Made by a program: the position numbers and the translations under genes
In this document: one piece after another, positions 21,890-30,593 of the stretch
Layout of the letters: every line of letters starts with the position of its first letter
Numbering within the stretch: position 1 is the stretch's first letter
Notes under the pieces: model-generated
Told to the model about the DNA's origin: nothing
Seen by the model: only the letters and a program-made list of their open reading frames with translations
Databases searched by the model: none
IMG/VR virus record: IMGVR_UViG_3300034031_000013
Coordinates: 1 to 64,000 of that record
Strand: one strand, 5' to 3'
Source: a virus
Length of the DNA stretch: 64,000 nt

Positions 21890-22273
21890 ATGAACAACCC
21901 ACAACTAGAGGAAGCAGCAAAGCAACGGTACGGCAACGACTTGCATTTATTCGGACAGCAGAGAGACGGATTTATTGAGGGTGCTAAATGGGCTCTCTCC
22001 CAATCAGAAGCAGAACCACCAACAGAAGACAAGCTTAAGGAAGCAGCAAAGGAGCTTGCGGAAAAAGCCGAATTTAATCCTTCAATTCCAATGGAAACCA
22101 GACTGAAAGCAGCCAAAGCTGTGTCGGCCAAGAAATCAGATATGCTAAGGGAAGCGTTTGAAGCCCTTTTGGATTCGCACCTATTTCATTACTTCGAGAC
22201 ATTAAAAGCCAGAGACATAGCAAAAGCGTTTTGGTACAAGAAAGCCGGATTACCCTTACCAGAGAAAAGCTGA
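21890..22273 (+). CDS. Hypothetical helical protein, 127 aa
   Basis: Charged, mostly helical. 'FGQQRDGFIEGAKWAL' followed by a Glu/Lys helix. Last gene of the rightward block; the next 460 bases (22274-22733) hold only terminators between convergent operons and no gene. Confidence 0.65.
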   Translation: MNNPQLEEAAKQRYGNDLHLFGQQRDGFIEGAKWALSQSEAEPPTEDKLKEAAKELAEKAEFNPSIPMETRLKAAKAVSAKKSDMLREAFEALLDSHLFHYFETLKARDIAKAFWYKKAGLPLPEKS

Positions 22274-22588
22274 CAAAATCTTGTAATAAATTTATCAGAT
22301 AATTATTACAGAATCTTATTTGACGGGTATTTGATAAATTATGATTAATCCGTGTTGAGAGCGATTTTAAAGCTTTTTCTTATTTGACTCGAAAACGGAT
22401 TAACCAATTCCGCAGTCACTGACTGCAAAATCTTACAAGGATAATCGGCAACAATCCGATAACGTATTATAAAATTAACAAGTGCTGTAAGTTCGTTTGA
22501 TTAATAAAACCCGCAAATATATCCTGAACGCTGAAAATACACAGCATACACCGCCAAATCTTACTTTTTAAACGCCTTTTGGCGAACT

Positions 22589-22619
22589 ATGAGCCGAATA
22601 GACATAACTATCGGCTCAT
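22589..22619 (+). terminator. Stem-loop ending the rightward block
   Basis: ATGAGCCGA (22589-22597) pairs with TCGGCTCAT (22611-22619), followed by TTTACC. The T-run is short. It is the only strong stem after the last rightward gene. Confidence 0.5.
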
Positions 22620-22662
22620 TTACCGATAATCTCTTATATCGCCTAATTGACCGATAATAACA

Positions 22663-22689
22663 AAGCCCCGACTATTTCTAGCGGGGCTT
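22663..22689 (-). terminator. Terminator of the leftward late region
   Basis: AAGCCCCG (22663-22670) with CGGGGCTT (22682-22689). On the minus strand it is followed by TTTGTTATT, so it most likely ends late transcripts after the spanin-like gene. Confidence 0.75.
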
Positions 22690-22733
22690 CTAAATGACCT
22701 GTAGGCCGTTCTAATGGTAAACGTATAGGTACA

Positions 22734-23312
22734 TTACATTCTTCTCTTTATAAAATGCAAGGCCAGTAAAGCCAAGGCGATTCCCGTTGCCCAATTCCTT
22801 TGCATCTCCGCTCTATTCTTTCCTTTTAGAGCCTTATCCCTTTCCTGTTCTAATAAATATTCCCTTGCCTTATCTACAATCTTCTTGGTAACTGTTGTTC
22901 TTATATAGGCTGTATCGCAAGGCTTGTTCTTTAAGGCTTGTATAGCACTTGCTAGGCTTTTAATAGTCTTATCCTGACTTCTTATTAGTTCATTGCAGTC
23001 CTTCTCGCTGTAGATGGTGTCTGCGACGATAATAGGGGCCTTCTGAGCGAGTTTAAGCAATGAATCAACTAATCTATCATGTTCGGTGTTGTCGGCCTTT
23101 ACAGTGTCTTGTTTGATCTCGGTTGTTTCCTTTGGTGCAAAGTGTTTAGTGCATTCGCTTGCAAGCCATTGAGGATGCTTGACACATAGAACCTGGAATC
23201 TCTTCTGAGTTGTACAACCGCTACAGGTTATGGCAAGAAAATAAAAGAACACTAGCCCTATGATGTAGATGCCAAGTAAGGTGGTGGTTGGGTATCTGTT
23301 TAACTGTTTCAT
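22734..23312 (-). CDS. Spanin-like lipoprotein, 192 aa
   Basis: N-terminal hydrophobic segment ends in a lipobox-like 'AITCSGC' (C30 or C33), so the N-terminus may be attached to the outer membrane. A long charged helical middle follows, and the C-terminus has a second membrane helix (ATGIALALLALHFI) with a basic end. An outer-membrane lipid anchor plus an inner-membrane C-terminal helix is the unimolecular spanin design, which fuses the two membranes at lysis. It lies at the end of the lysis cluster. The call is structural only. Confidence 0.6.
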   Translation of the reverse strand: MKQLNRYPTTTLLGIYIIGLVFFYFLAITCSGCTTQKRFQVLCVKHPQWLASECTKHFAPKETTEIKQDTVKADNTEHDRLVDSLLKLAQKAPIIVADTIYSEKDCNELIRSQDKTIKSLASAIQALKNKPCDTAYIRTTVTKKIVDKAREYLLEQERDKALKGKNRAEMQRNWATGIALALLALHFIKRRM

Positions 23313-23932
23313 GCGTTTACTTCTATTTCTAATATTTCTGCGTCCTCTATGCCTATATCCCCACCATGCTCTTCTCCATCTTCGTTAAATACCACCATAT
23401 AGGCATGTCTTTGCTCGTCCACGCCGCGAACTGGGAACTTCCGGCCTATCTTGTCGGCATACCAATTCTGCTTATCGAAGCAAGAAATTACCCTAGCCAT
23501 CTTGATTTTCTTCTTACCGCCACTTATAGCAGTCTCCAATAGATTGTTATATTCGGGTATCGTGAACTCTTTCGGCTCTAATTGTGTAGATGTGAAATAT
23601 CTATCTACAGGCACGTCATTCAAGCATTCGTTGTGCATTAGCATATTAAGCCCAAAAAGAATTGCCGATAAATGATCCTCTTTGTCAATTCCCATCTTAC
23701 TTGCCTGCTCAGGGAACTTGTGGCACATCTTCGCTTGAGTGTAGTGCCTGTCCATGCTTCTCCAAACTTCCTTGTCGGGCTGTCCTAGCTCCCAATTCCC
23801 ATCCCCGTACTTCTGCCCTTTTTTCATATGATACCCGTATCGCATCAGCATATAGGGGTTTAACTCCATAGGTAGAGGCTTCATGCTGTCGTCATCCCTC
23901 CTGCTTCCTGATTCAAATTGTCTTTGTTCCAT
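23309..23932 (-). CDS. DUF5664-like protein, 207 aa
   Basis: N-terminal part has the pattern of the phage dATP/dGTP diphosphohydrolase-like domain: 'PLPMELNPYMLMRYGYHMKKGQ' region, then 'KYGDGNWELG', and 'EDHLSAILFGLNMLMHNE' (a His-Asp metal-binding type helix). The last 60 residues are an unrelated beta-rich domain (RKFPVRGVDEQRHAYMVVF). Possible nucleotide-pool enzyme. Overlaps the spanin-like gene by 4 bases. Confidence 0.65.
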   Translation of the reverse strand: MEQRQFESGSRRDDDSMKPLPMELNPYMLMRYGYHMKKGQKYGDGNWELGQPDKEVWRSMDRHYTQAKMCHKFPEQASKMGIDKEDHLSAILFGLNMLMHNECLNDVPVDRYFTSTQLEPKEFTIPEYNNLLETAISGGKKKIKMARVISCFDKQNWYADKIGRKFPVRGVDEQRHAYMVVFNEDGEEHGGDIGIEDAEILEIEVNA

Positions 23933-23940
23933 AATTGCCT

Positions 23941-24045
23941 CTATTTTACTCTTACTGATTCCCTTGATAGTTTCTTTAGCTCCTCAAGGACGTATTGGGT
24001 GAGCTTTATTAATTCCTGTAGTTTATTTCTCTCTTGATCTGTCAT
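23941..24045 (-). CDS. Tiny helical protein, 34 aa
   Basis: ATG to TAG in a gap between two genes. A continuous charged amphipathic helix (LQELIKLTQYVLEELKKL). Probably real because it fills the gap exactly, 2 bases after the upstream stop. Confidence 0.5.
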   Translation of the reverse strand: MTDQERNKLQELIKLTQYVLEELKKLSRESVRVK

Positions 24046-24047
24046 GG

Positions 24048-25091
24048 CTAAAAAATGTGGGTGAAACGAGCTATTTGTCCTTGAGTTGGAGAGTGTACAT
24101 ACCCCTCAACGGCTTTAGGGCTATGTTGAAAGCCATTTTTTGCGTGCCAACTATCTGTACCACTTGGGCTTCTTAGTGTCTCCACGCAGACGCTACCGTA
24201 GTCCTTACTGATTTTATGGTGTAAGTGATGTATGTAGAAATAGCGATGCTTGCAGTTGTGCCAATGTTCGCTTGCTTCTTGCGCCATAAGCAAAGGCAGG
24301 TCTGCTGTTTTAGCCCCGTCACCGTGAGTTGTACCGATCAGGTTCTGTCCGTAGGGGTAATACTTACGATGGCTTATAGAGGCGTTAAACGTCACGTCGG
24401 GGCAATTCCTAAACCAAGCTGTTAACGCTTGAGCTAGAAAGAACCCATTGGTGTAATCGTGGTTTGATGGGTCGTACTGAACGTGAACGGGGGCAACCAA
24501 TCTTAATGCTTCGATAATATCTACGTCAAGCTGAAAGCCTATCATATAGTTATCGTACCACATACCTGTTGTGTCTTGGTGGGTAGAGCCTGTTGTTGTA
24601 TTCTTAGGTGTATCTATATGTAGTTTATCGTTCCCTACGATATAAAGAATCTTCTCGATATTAAACCCTGCCGATTTATCTAATATCCCCTGTACGCCTT
24701 CTTTAACCCTTTGTACGGCAATCTGATTGTTATACTCCTCGCCTGTTTCAAAGGCACTACATAGTTTACCTATATGAACATCTGCGGGGTCAATTACAAG
24801 CAAGTGGGGGTCAAGGACAGGCTCTCTTTTTACGGGTTCGAATTGAGGACTGTGACTTTGCATCTTTTCGATAATGCCATTTAGCACATCCTCGATATTC
24901 AGCTTCTTCTTTCCTACATTCATAGAAAAGTGCTCCGACTTAAACCAATAGTAGTTCACATCGTCAATAGGGATATTCTTAGCCTCGCACTCATCCGCTA
25001 ATGCTTTGTGCTGATTGCGCTTTGCATCTATAATCGCCCACTCACTAGCACTAAGCCTCTTTCGGATTGTCAGCCTTTCCATTTCTGACAT
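24048..25091 (-). CDS. Calcineurin-like metallophosphoesterase, 347 aa
   Basis: Metal ligands occur in order: DVH (104-106) in 'VIDPADVHIGKL', 'IVGNDKLHID', 'DPSNHDY', 'TTHGDGAK' and 'YIHHLHHK'. This is the calcineurin-like fold (D-x-H, GN(H/D), NHE/D, H, GHxH type). The N-terminal 90 residues are helical. Phage versions have unknown substrates; DNA-end or nucleotide processing is likely. The gene sits oddly within the lysis cluster. Confidence 0.8.
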   Translation of the reverse strand: MSEMERLTIRKRLSASEWAIIDAKRNQHKALADECEAKNIPIDDVNYYWFKSEHFSMNVGKKKLNIEDVLNGIIEKMQSHSPQFEPVKREPVLDPHLLVIDPADVHIGKLCSAFETGEEYNNQIAVQRVKEGVQGILDKSAGFNIEKILYIVGNDKLHIDTPKNTTTGSTHQDTTGMWYDNYMIGFQLDVDIIEALRLVAPVHVQYDPSNHDYTNGFFLAQALTAWFRNCPDVTFNASISHRKYYPYGQNLIGTTHGDGAKTADLPLLMAQEASEHWHNCKHRYFYIHHLHHKISKDYGSVCVETLRSPSGTDSWHAKNGFQHSPKAVEGYVHSPTQGQIARFTHIF

Positions 25092-25094
25092 ATC

Positions 25095-25322
25095 TTAGGC
25101 TTGAGGTGAATCAACTTTTGCAAATGTTGCAACGGTTGACATAACGAACCCTGCTGTAGCTACATATCCTGCGATCTTAGACACTATCTCGGGGAGATGG
25201 ATGTAATCGGGGGTTACTAATAAAGCTGCGCTTACGGTCGTTAAATAAAGCCCTATCGCCCTAATCTTTTTAAAGAATAGCGGGGTCTTCGATTTAAAGC
25301 GTTCAATTAATTCTTTCATCAT
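25095..25322 (-). CDS. Holin candidate, 75 aa
   Basis: Charged N-terminus (KELIERFKSKTP), then two hydrophobic segments (about 22-36 and 46-66). It directly follows the endolysin candidate in the transcript. Size, topology and place fit a class II holin; there is no sequence signature. Confidence 0.6.
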   Translation of the reverse strand: MMKELIERFKSKTPLFFKKIRAIGLYLTTVSAALLVTPDYIHLPEIVSKIAGYVATAGFVMSTVATFAKVDSPQA

Positions 25323-25355
25323 GCGTTTTATTGTTATTCCGATGCCAGTCGGGTG

Positions 25356-25919
25356 TTATTTATATTCGATTAGGATATAAGGGAACTTGGTTTGCTTGTT
25401 CCGTTTTAGTTGATCTTTTAGAGACTCCCTGAATGAAGCCCATTGTGGCTTAGGGATTGTTTGGCAACCCTCCGAGCTAGTTGTATTCATTCCCCCATCG
25501 TGAATATTAATCCAAAAAGGGGAGGCGGGACTATCCTTTACTATACCGTCTTTCCCATCTCTAACCACCTGTATTCCGAAACTTGCCTGCCTAAAAGCCT
25601 CCCTTGGGTTCTTGCCTGAAATCCCATGTATCCCAACCTTGTAAAACACTACTTGAGGTGCAACCAATGTCGCTATCCCTTGCCTTGTTACCGATGGGTC
25701 TGTATTTGCGTTAAACGATGCGTACATATCGGGCGAAATGATAAACATTGCATCGTCGTAAATTCCAACATCATTCTTTAAAGGGTTGCCCATAGTAGAC
25801 TTGTAGTACCCTCTAATGCCCAATACCTTAACAGGGTATTCATCTAAGCCGAAAGCCGATAACTCCTTTAAAGCGTCTTGCAATGTCATCTTGGGTTTAC
25901 TGTTTGGTATTGCGCTCAT
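25356..25919 (-). CDS. Endolysin candidate (peptidoglycan-acting), 187 aa
   Basis: The C-terminal half has 'KVGIHGISG', 'FGIQVVRDG', 'PFWINIHDGG' and 'TSSEGCQTIP'. The His-Asp and Ser-x-Gly-Cys order resembles YkuD-type catalytic centres and is a known pattern in phage lysis proteins. It has its own late promoter and is followed by a holin candidate and a spanin-like gene. No signal peptide, so export would depend on the holin. The exact bond cut is unknown. Confidence 0.65.
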   Translation of the reverse strand: MSAIPNSKPKMTLQDALKELSAFGLDEYPVKVLGIRGYYKSTMGNPLKNDVGIYDDAMFIISPDMYASFNANTDPSVTRQGIATLVAPQVVFYKVGIHGISGKNPREAFRQASFGIQVVRDGKDGIVKDSPASPFWINIHDGGMNTTSSEGCQTIPKPQWASFRESLKDQLKRNKQTKFPYILIEYK

Positions 25920-25930
25920 TGTCTGATTTT

Positions 25931-25992
25931 TGGGTAAAAAGAAAGTGCCTTACTGTTTGATGTAATAAAGTTACACCATTAGGTAAGGCACT
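25931..25992 (-). terminator. Terminator enclosing a late promoter
   Basis: AGTGCCTTAC (25944-25953) and GTAAGGCACT (25983-25992) form a perfect 10-bp stem. On the minus strand the stem is followed by TTTCTTTTTA. The 29-nt loop contains the -7 box of the endolysin promoter (25966-25973). RNA coming from upstream would stop here, while RNA starting in the loop lacks the first arm and should escape. Confidence 0.72.
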
Positions 25993-26000
25993 TTTGAGGC
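25966..26000 (-). promoter_or_regulatory. Late promoter (endolysin unit)
   Basis: -7 box TAACTTTA on the minus strand (25966-25973), 13-bp gap, then the shared late element, plus-strand GGCACTTTTGAGGC (25987-26000). See the late-promoter finding. Confidence 0.65.
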
Positions 26001-26037
26001 TCTAGGCGGCCTACGAGTTTATTTCAAATCCCGATAA

Positions 26038-26069
26038 TTGTATATTTTAATGTTTATTACCTACATTTG
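26038..26069 (+). promoter_or_regulatory. Host-type promoter for the cargo genes
   Basis: TTG (26038-26040), 21-bp gap, TACATTTG (26062-26069). This is a regular Bacteroidota housekeeping promoter without the late element, so the two genes after it can be expressed in the lysogen. Confidence 0.65.
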
Positions 26070-26079
26070 CTTCTAATTT

Positions 26080-26118
26080 GATAAAAAAACTACCAATATG
26101 ATAAAAAAACTACCAATA
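26080..26118 (+). repeat. Tandem 19-bp duplication at a start codon
   Basis: GATAAAAAAACTACCAATA occurs twice in a row (26080-26098 and 26100-26118, one T between). The second copy encodes the first residues of the lipoprotein and its ATG lies at the junction. Probably a slippage duplication that moved or made the start. Confidence 0.8.
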
Positions 26119-26517
26119 CTACTATTGGCTTTAATGTCAGTAAGCTGCGGTGAAATTAAGCCGTACTCAACATTCCTACTAGACGCAGAAGCTTATGTTA
26201 ACAACAAGAAGGTGCTTAGTAATATCGCTTTTCTAAGTCCAGCGCAAGAGTATATTGTTAAAGATTCACAAGCACTGACAGATTACTTTAAAAGCAATCC
26301 CGAGAACTCCAAAAAATCCACCTACAGGTATATGGCTGACTTGCCAGCGGGTAATTACATTATCGCAATCCAAATAATCGACAGTAGTGTAACTAATATG
26401 ATTGGTTCTTATGCCTACAAGCAAATAAGGCTTGATGAACAACATCTAGGAGCAGAGAATGTAATGCGATTCGCCCTCTCAAATAGGAGAACCCGCCAAA
26501 ACTGGAAAGAAGATTAG
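26098..26517 (+). CDS. Lipoprotein, 139 aa, likely lysogenic-conversion gene
   Basis: Signal peptide with lipobox 'LMSVSCGE' (C17), so the mature protein is lipid-anchored in the envelope. The body is beta-rich with 'DLPAGNYIIAIQI'. It is on the strand opposite all late genes, has a host-type promoter, and is followed by an acyltransferase. Such cargo usually changes the cell surface, for example to block superinfection. No family recognised. Confidence 0.75.
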   Translation: MIKKLPILLLALMSVSCGEIKPYSTFLLDAEAYVNNKKVLSNIAFLSPAQEYIVKDSQALTDYFKSNPENSKKSTYRYMADLPAGNYIIAIQIIDSSVTNMIGSYAYKQIRLDEQHLGAENVMRFALSNRRTRQNWKED

Positions 26518-26536
26518 ACCCCCTGTATATACCTTG

Positions 26537-27601
26537 ATGAAAAATACTATCCGTCCTTTTAATTGGGAATTATTATCAATAACCAGATTTGTACTCGCGT
26601 TCATAGTGCTGGCGAATCACTTAAAAGATTTTACAAGTATTGGGATTTTCAATATATTCCCGATGTTTGGAGCGTTTGAAGCTATTTTTGGATTTCTGCT
26701 GATTAGTGGATTGTCAATTGGAAAGTCAATAGCTAAAAATAAAGAATCATATTTCAAAAGACGGGCAAACCGTATCTACCCTGTATACATAGCTAGTATA
26801 CTGTTTCAATGGGCTGTGATTCAACCTACAAGCGTTGATTTGTTGTTTATTGGGGTGTTGCTTTTGAATGTCCTTTTCCTGAATCAGATACTCACAAACA
26901 TATCATTTGTAGAACCTGCGTGGACATTAGCCGTTGAGGTATGGCTATACTGCCTAGCCCCTTGGTTTCTTAAGTTGTCATTTAAGCAGGTTTTTGTAAT
27001 TATCTACACTTCGGTTATATGTTACGTAGCGTTCACTTGTGGCCGTACATTATTCAACTGGAATTACTACTCAGGAATAGGATATGGGCTAAATATCTTA
27101 TTTTTAGCTTTTGTTTGGGTAATAGGATTCGCCCTTGCTGTTTTCCCTGAAAAAAGAAGATTTATAATATTAAATATCGCATTAATATTTATTCTACATA
27201 TTGGGTTGTCTGCTTCGATACAGGCAGCGTACCGTTATAAGCATAATGAGGTTAGTATGTTTATCGGTAGCGATCTTATAGGCTTCGCATTTAAGTCTTT
27301 ATGTTTATTAATGGTATACCTAGTAGTTGTCTATAATCATAGGTTCCCTACATTCACAACTTTTACCAAAAAAACATTCACATTGCTTGGTAATATATCC
27401 TACCCATTATATTTAACGCATATCACTTCATTCGTTTTATTGAAAAAGTGGAACATTAGCAACTCAACGGGCATGATTGTCTTTTCGTTAGGGGTTTCGT
27501 ATATTATATATATTCTATTTGACTCTTATAGTAAAAAACGAGAAGTAAAAGGAATATCTAAGCCTTTTTCAGATAAGATTTTAGAATATACTGGAAATTG
27601 A
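26537..27601 (+). CDS. Acyltransferase 3 family membrane protein, 354 aa
   Basis: About ten transmembrane helices. N-terminal 'LLSITRFVLAFIVLANHL' has the R-x10-H pair of acyltransferase-3 enzymes, then 'FGFLLISGLSIGKS', 'YFKRRANRIYPVY' and 'WTLAVEVWLYCLAPW'. These enzymes add acetyl or other acyl groups to surface sugars; phage copies change O-antigen or capsule and so receptor access. Start at the ATG at 26537. Converges with the tail gene at 27612, 11 bases apart. Confidence 0.87.
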   Translation: MKNTIRPFNWELLSITRFVLAFIVLANHLKDFTSIGIFNIFPMFGAFEAIFGFLLISGLSIGKSIAKNKESYFKRRANRIYPVYIASILFQWAVIQPTSVDLLFIGVLLLNVLFLNQILTNISFVEPAWTLAVEVWLYCLAPWFLKLSFKQVFVIIYTSVICYVAFTCGRTLFNWNYYSGIGYGLNILFLAFVWVIGFALAVFPEKRRFIILNIALIFILHIGLSASIQAAYRYKHNEVSMFIGSDLIGFAFKSLCLLMVYLVVVYNHRFPTFTTFTKKTFTLLGNISYPLYLTHITSFVLLKKWNISNSTGMIVFSLGVSYIIYILFDSYSKKREVKGISKPFSDKILEYTGN

Positions 27602-27611
27602 TTCGAGGTAA

Positions 27612-30593
27612 TTACTTCTTAAACCAAACTTCTTTCAGATTAATCCACTTGCGATACGCTGGTGCCCCATCATTTATAAAGCAGGTTACTCTAAGCTTTG
27701 TAGGATTATTAATGTTCGCACCTGCTTCTGATAGTGTGCTCGTTGTTTGGACTGCATGATTCGCGTATTTGAATGAAAGAATCCCATTATTCGCACTTAT
27801 AGACAATGGTTGATGCTTTCTTACCTGCAATAGCAAACGTACCCTGCCTGCTTCATCTGCCAACACAGTTTGCTTGATGGTTTTGTCGTTTCCGGTAATC
27901 CTCAATCCTTGATATTGTTCAGTACCTAGATTATTGTCGGTGATGAAAAACCTTGCTATAACCTTATTTGCGCTGTCAATAACATCATAATAAATACCAG
28001 CAAGATTGCCGGTAGCGCCACCATGAAACTCATTGTTTTCAAAGCTGATTAAGGATGTAAGTTGCCAAACAGGAGTATTGGTATTAACACCCAATGAGAA
28101 AGTTTCTACCGCATCAACCGAAGGGTCAAGTGTTTTTATCCAAATGTCTTTGCTCTTTGCTACATCGTAAGAATGTTCTCCTACCGTAATTAATGCAGAT
28201 GGATTCGTATAGCCATCACCGTAATCGTTTAAAGGGAACCTAGTTATACCTAGCAACCCATTGACAACAGTTTGACCGCTCACAAGACCGCTTAAAACAT
28301 CTAATCCTTTGCTGGTTACAGAAAGAGCTGTACTGGTAGCAGTTTGGATTTGAATGGTATTTAAACCTGTGATTCTCCATAAGTGAATACCACCGTGAAC
28401 ACTTTCATCGCCGTGAATAAGGTACATCACTCCGTTTATTTCGAATAGCTGAGGTGTAACTGCGTTACCCGCAACTCCCTCCAATGGATAGTCTGATAGC
28501 CTGTCAGCACCAAACGTATTTATATACAATCCGCTTTCGTGGAGATGGGTGTAATAGTTGCACTGTCCACCTTTTCTAAACTCCCCATAATCTCCCCACA
28601 TAACATTACTGCCTAAAGCCATTGCCACATTCCCGGCATTTCCCGAGTAGGGTTTGTTTTCTGGCGGATCGCTAGCAGGCCGCCTGTTATAGTTTCCAAT
28701 ATCAAACCTTCCATCGGTGGGATAGTCGCCTTTATATCCTATACGAGTGGTTCTTGCATCTCTCCAAAGAAACTGACCTGTACTCACATCAATTGCCCCA
28801 AGCCTGAAACTATCTTTATCAAATTCGCTTACACCTCCCTGGAAAGAAAGCAGATAGCCCGATTGAGTAACCTCCCCTGCTAGTGGTTGTCTTGGACCGC
28901 CTGCTTTGGGGTCTTTATCACCAACAGTTACAGAAGCAACGTTTTGAACCGTACCATAAACAGGATTATGTTGAGCCGTAAAGCTTAGTAAGGGCTTGGA
29001 AATCCATGTTTGTACTTTGGTAGTATCATTGAACAGGTAGTTAGATTTTATAGAGCCATCGGGATACATTTTCCCGAAAGGAATATCCATTACAACCCCT
29101 GTATTTCTTAACCCTGAAACTGTATTTAGTTCAACGATATGGTACGCATCCTCTCTTACTCCGTAGGTTCTTCCGTTGGATAATGTGGCAAACTCTTTTA
29201 ATGTAGCATAAACACCATCGCTTGATTCTTGCCAGTTGTATTTAAGAACAGCCTTTTGCCTGATGTCGGCGGCTGAATAATCAACTTCGTATTCAAGAAA
29301 GCCGGCAATTAACCTTGATGGATTGTTCTTGTCAACTAAAGTGTTGTACGTTCTCCCCAAGTAGGAAACCTTCTCTATTAGAACATTAGATGCTGAAAAA
29401 TGCAGCATTCTGAAATTACCAGGATCAACAACCCAATAGCTGCCATCATTAAGAATCGCTAACGAACCAGCATCCCGTATCCCTTCCACGTATTTCCTAA
29501 AGCAGAACTTGTTATCAGCTACTACCGGGCTGTTAATGTTTCCTCCTGCAATGCCTATGCTATTGGTTTGAACGCCCGTAGTAGTGTTATAACATTTTAC
29601 TTGCTGTCCTGCACTCCCTCCATTCACAACCCCAACTGTTGAGCCGTTTATATAAATGTCAAGTACGTTGTTAAAAGCCGGAAGGGTTAGCGAAATACTG
29701 CCTAAGCTACCATCGCTATTAAGAACCCGTTTAGTAATTGTATCATTCGAACTTACCCAAATAGTAGAACCTTCTGCCCATAATTGCTTAGGTGCTGTGA
29801 TGGCGATATTCCTTACAAATGCGCCTGTTAGCTTATTGTAAACACCGATAATATTAGCATCCTTTCTTGGGATGAACAGATAAGTAGTTCCAACAGATAC
29901 GCCCGAAATCTTTACTCCGTCCGTTCTAAGGCCAATGGAACTGAATGTCGTTCCCTCCTGCATCTTTATGTTTGTGCCGGAAGAAAACGTTACCACTTCA
30001 TTATTATCTACCCTTGTAGCGAAAACAAAGGTGCTGTTTGGGTTATATGGATCAAACCCTGCCCAATAAACGTAAGTGCCGTCTGTTGTGAGGTACTCTG
30101 TTTTCTGATTGTTGCCTTCCTGTATGTTTATAGCGTCTTTCCTTATCTGAGGGGTATTTAGTTCAAAGTAGTACTGTGCCGCCCTTCCTTCACCATATCC
30201 GCTACATAGATAAGCTCTGTTGCCTGTAATTCTTATTCCTTCATAAGCATCCCAAGGACGGTGCATATCATCGCCAACCTGATTTGTGGATGAATTGCCC
30301 ATTACACCAAGCCACTCATACTTCACATCATGCGATAAAACTCTTATCTCATAAGAACTTCTTGGAAGCGGGGCAACTTCCCCAAAGTCGAGCAACCCAT
30401 CCCATTTTCTTACGTGCGTTCCAGCCTCGAAAAATTCACCAGACCAAAGGTTTCTGACTTTATTAGGGCTATTTTTAACGTAGACGGCTGCACTTTTCTT
30501 TCCTGCTGTTGCCAAGGTAAAGGAGAAGTTATCACCAACCGGCTGAACCGGAACTGTTATTATTCTGATGCCCAGTACTTTTGTCTTTGCCAT
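27612..30593 (-). CDS. Tail spike/fibre protein, beta-propeller-like, 993 aa
   Basis: N-terminal 100 residues look like an Ig-like FlgD-type domain ('GTHVRKWDGLLDFGEV', 'SSYEIRVLSHDVKYEW'). A long section (about 110-750) has repeated blade-like strands with 'YVYWAGFDP', 'SYWVVDPGNF', 'YLFIPRKD' that suggest one or two beta propellers. The C-terminal part reads like a jelly-roll. Probably a receptor-binding virion protein. It starts one base after the upstream fibre gene's stop and is the last gene of that unit. Confidence 0.72.
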   Translation of the reverse strand: MAKTKVLGIRIITVPVQPVGDNFSFTLATAGKKSAAVYVKNSPNKVRNLWSGEFFEAGTHVRKWDGLLDFGEVAPLPRSSYEIRVLSHDVKYEWLGVMGNSSTNQVGDDMHRPWDAYEGIRITGNRAYLCSGYGEGRAAQYYFELNTPQIRKDAINIQEGNNQKTEYLTTDGTYVYWAGFDPYNPNSTFVFATRVDNNEVVTFSSGTNIKMQEGTTFSSIGLRTDGVKISGVSVGTTYLFIPRKDANIIGVYNKLTGAFVRNIAITAPKQLWAEGSTIWVSSNDTITKRVLNSDGSLGSISLTLPAFNNVLDIYINGSTVGVVNGGSAGQQVKCYNTTTGVQTNSIGIAGGNINSPVVADNKFCFRKYVEGIRDAGSLAILNDGSYWVVDPGNFRMLHFSASNVLIEKVSYLGRTYNTLVDKNNPSRLIAGFLEYEVDYSAADIRQKAVLKYNWQESSDGVYATLKEFATLSNGRTYGVREDAYHIVELNTVSGLRNTGVVMDIPFGKMYPDGSIKSNYLFNDTTKVQTWISKPLLSFTAQHNPVYGTVQNVASVTVGDKDPKAGGPRQPLAGEVTQSGYLLSFQGGVSEFDKDSFRLGAIDVSTGQFLWRDARTTRIGYKGDYPTDGRFDIGNYNRRPASDPPENKPYSGNAGNVAMALGSNVMWGDYGEFRKGGQCNYYTHLHESGLYINTFGADRLSDYPLEGVAGNAVTPQLFEINGVMYLIHGDESVHGGIHLWRITGLNTIQIQTATSTALSVTSKGLDVLSGLVSGQTVVNGLLGITRFPLNDYGDGYTNPSALITVGEHSYDVAKSKDIWIKTLDPSVDAVETFSLGVNTNTPVWQLTSLISFENNEFHGGATGNLAGIYYDVIDSANKVIARFFITDNNLGTEQYQGLRITGNDKTIKQTVLADEAGRVRLLLQVRKHQPLSISANNGILSFKYANHAVQTTSTLSEAGANINNPTKLRVTCFINDGAPAYRKWINLKEVWFKK

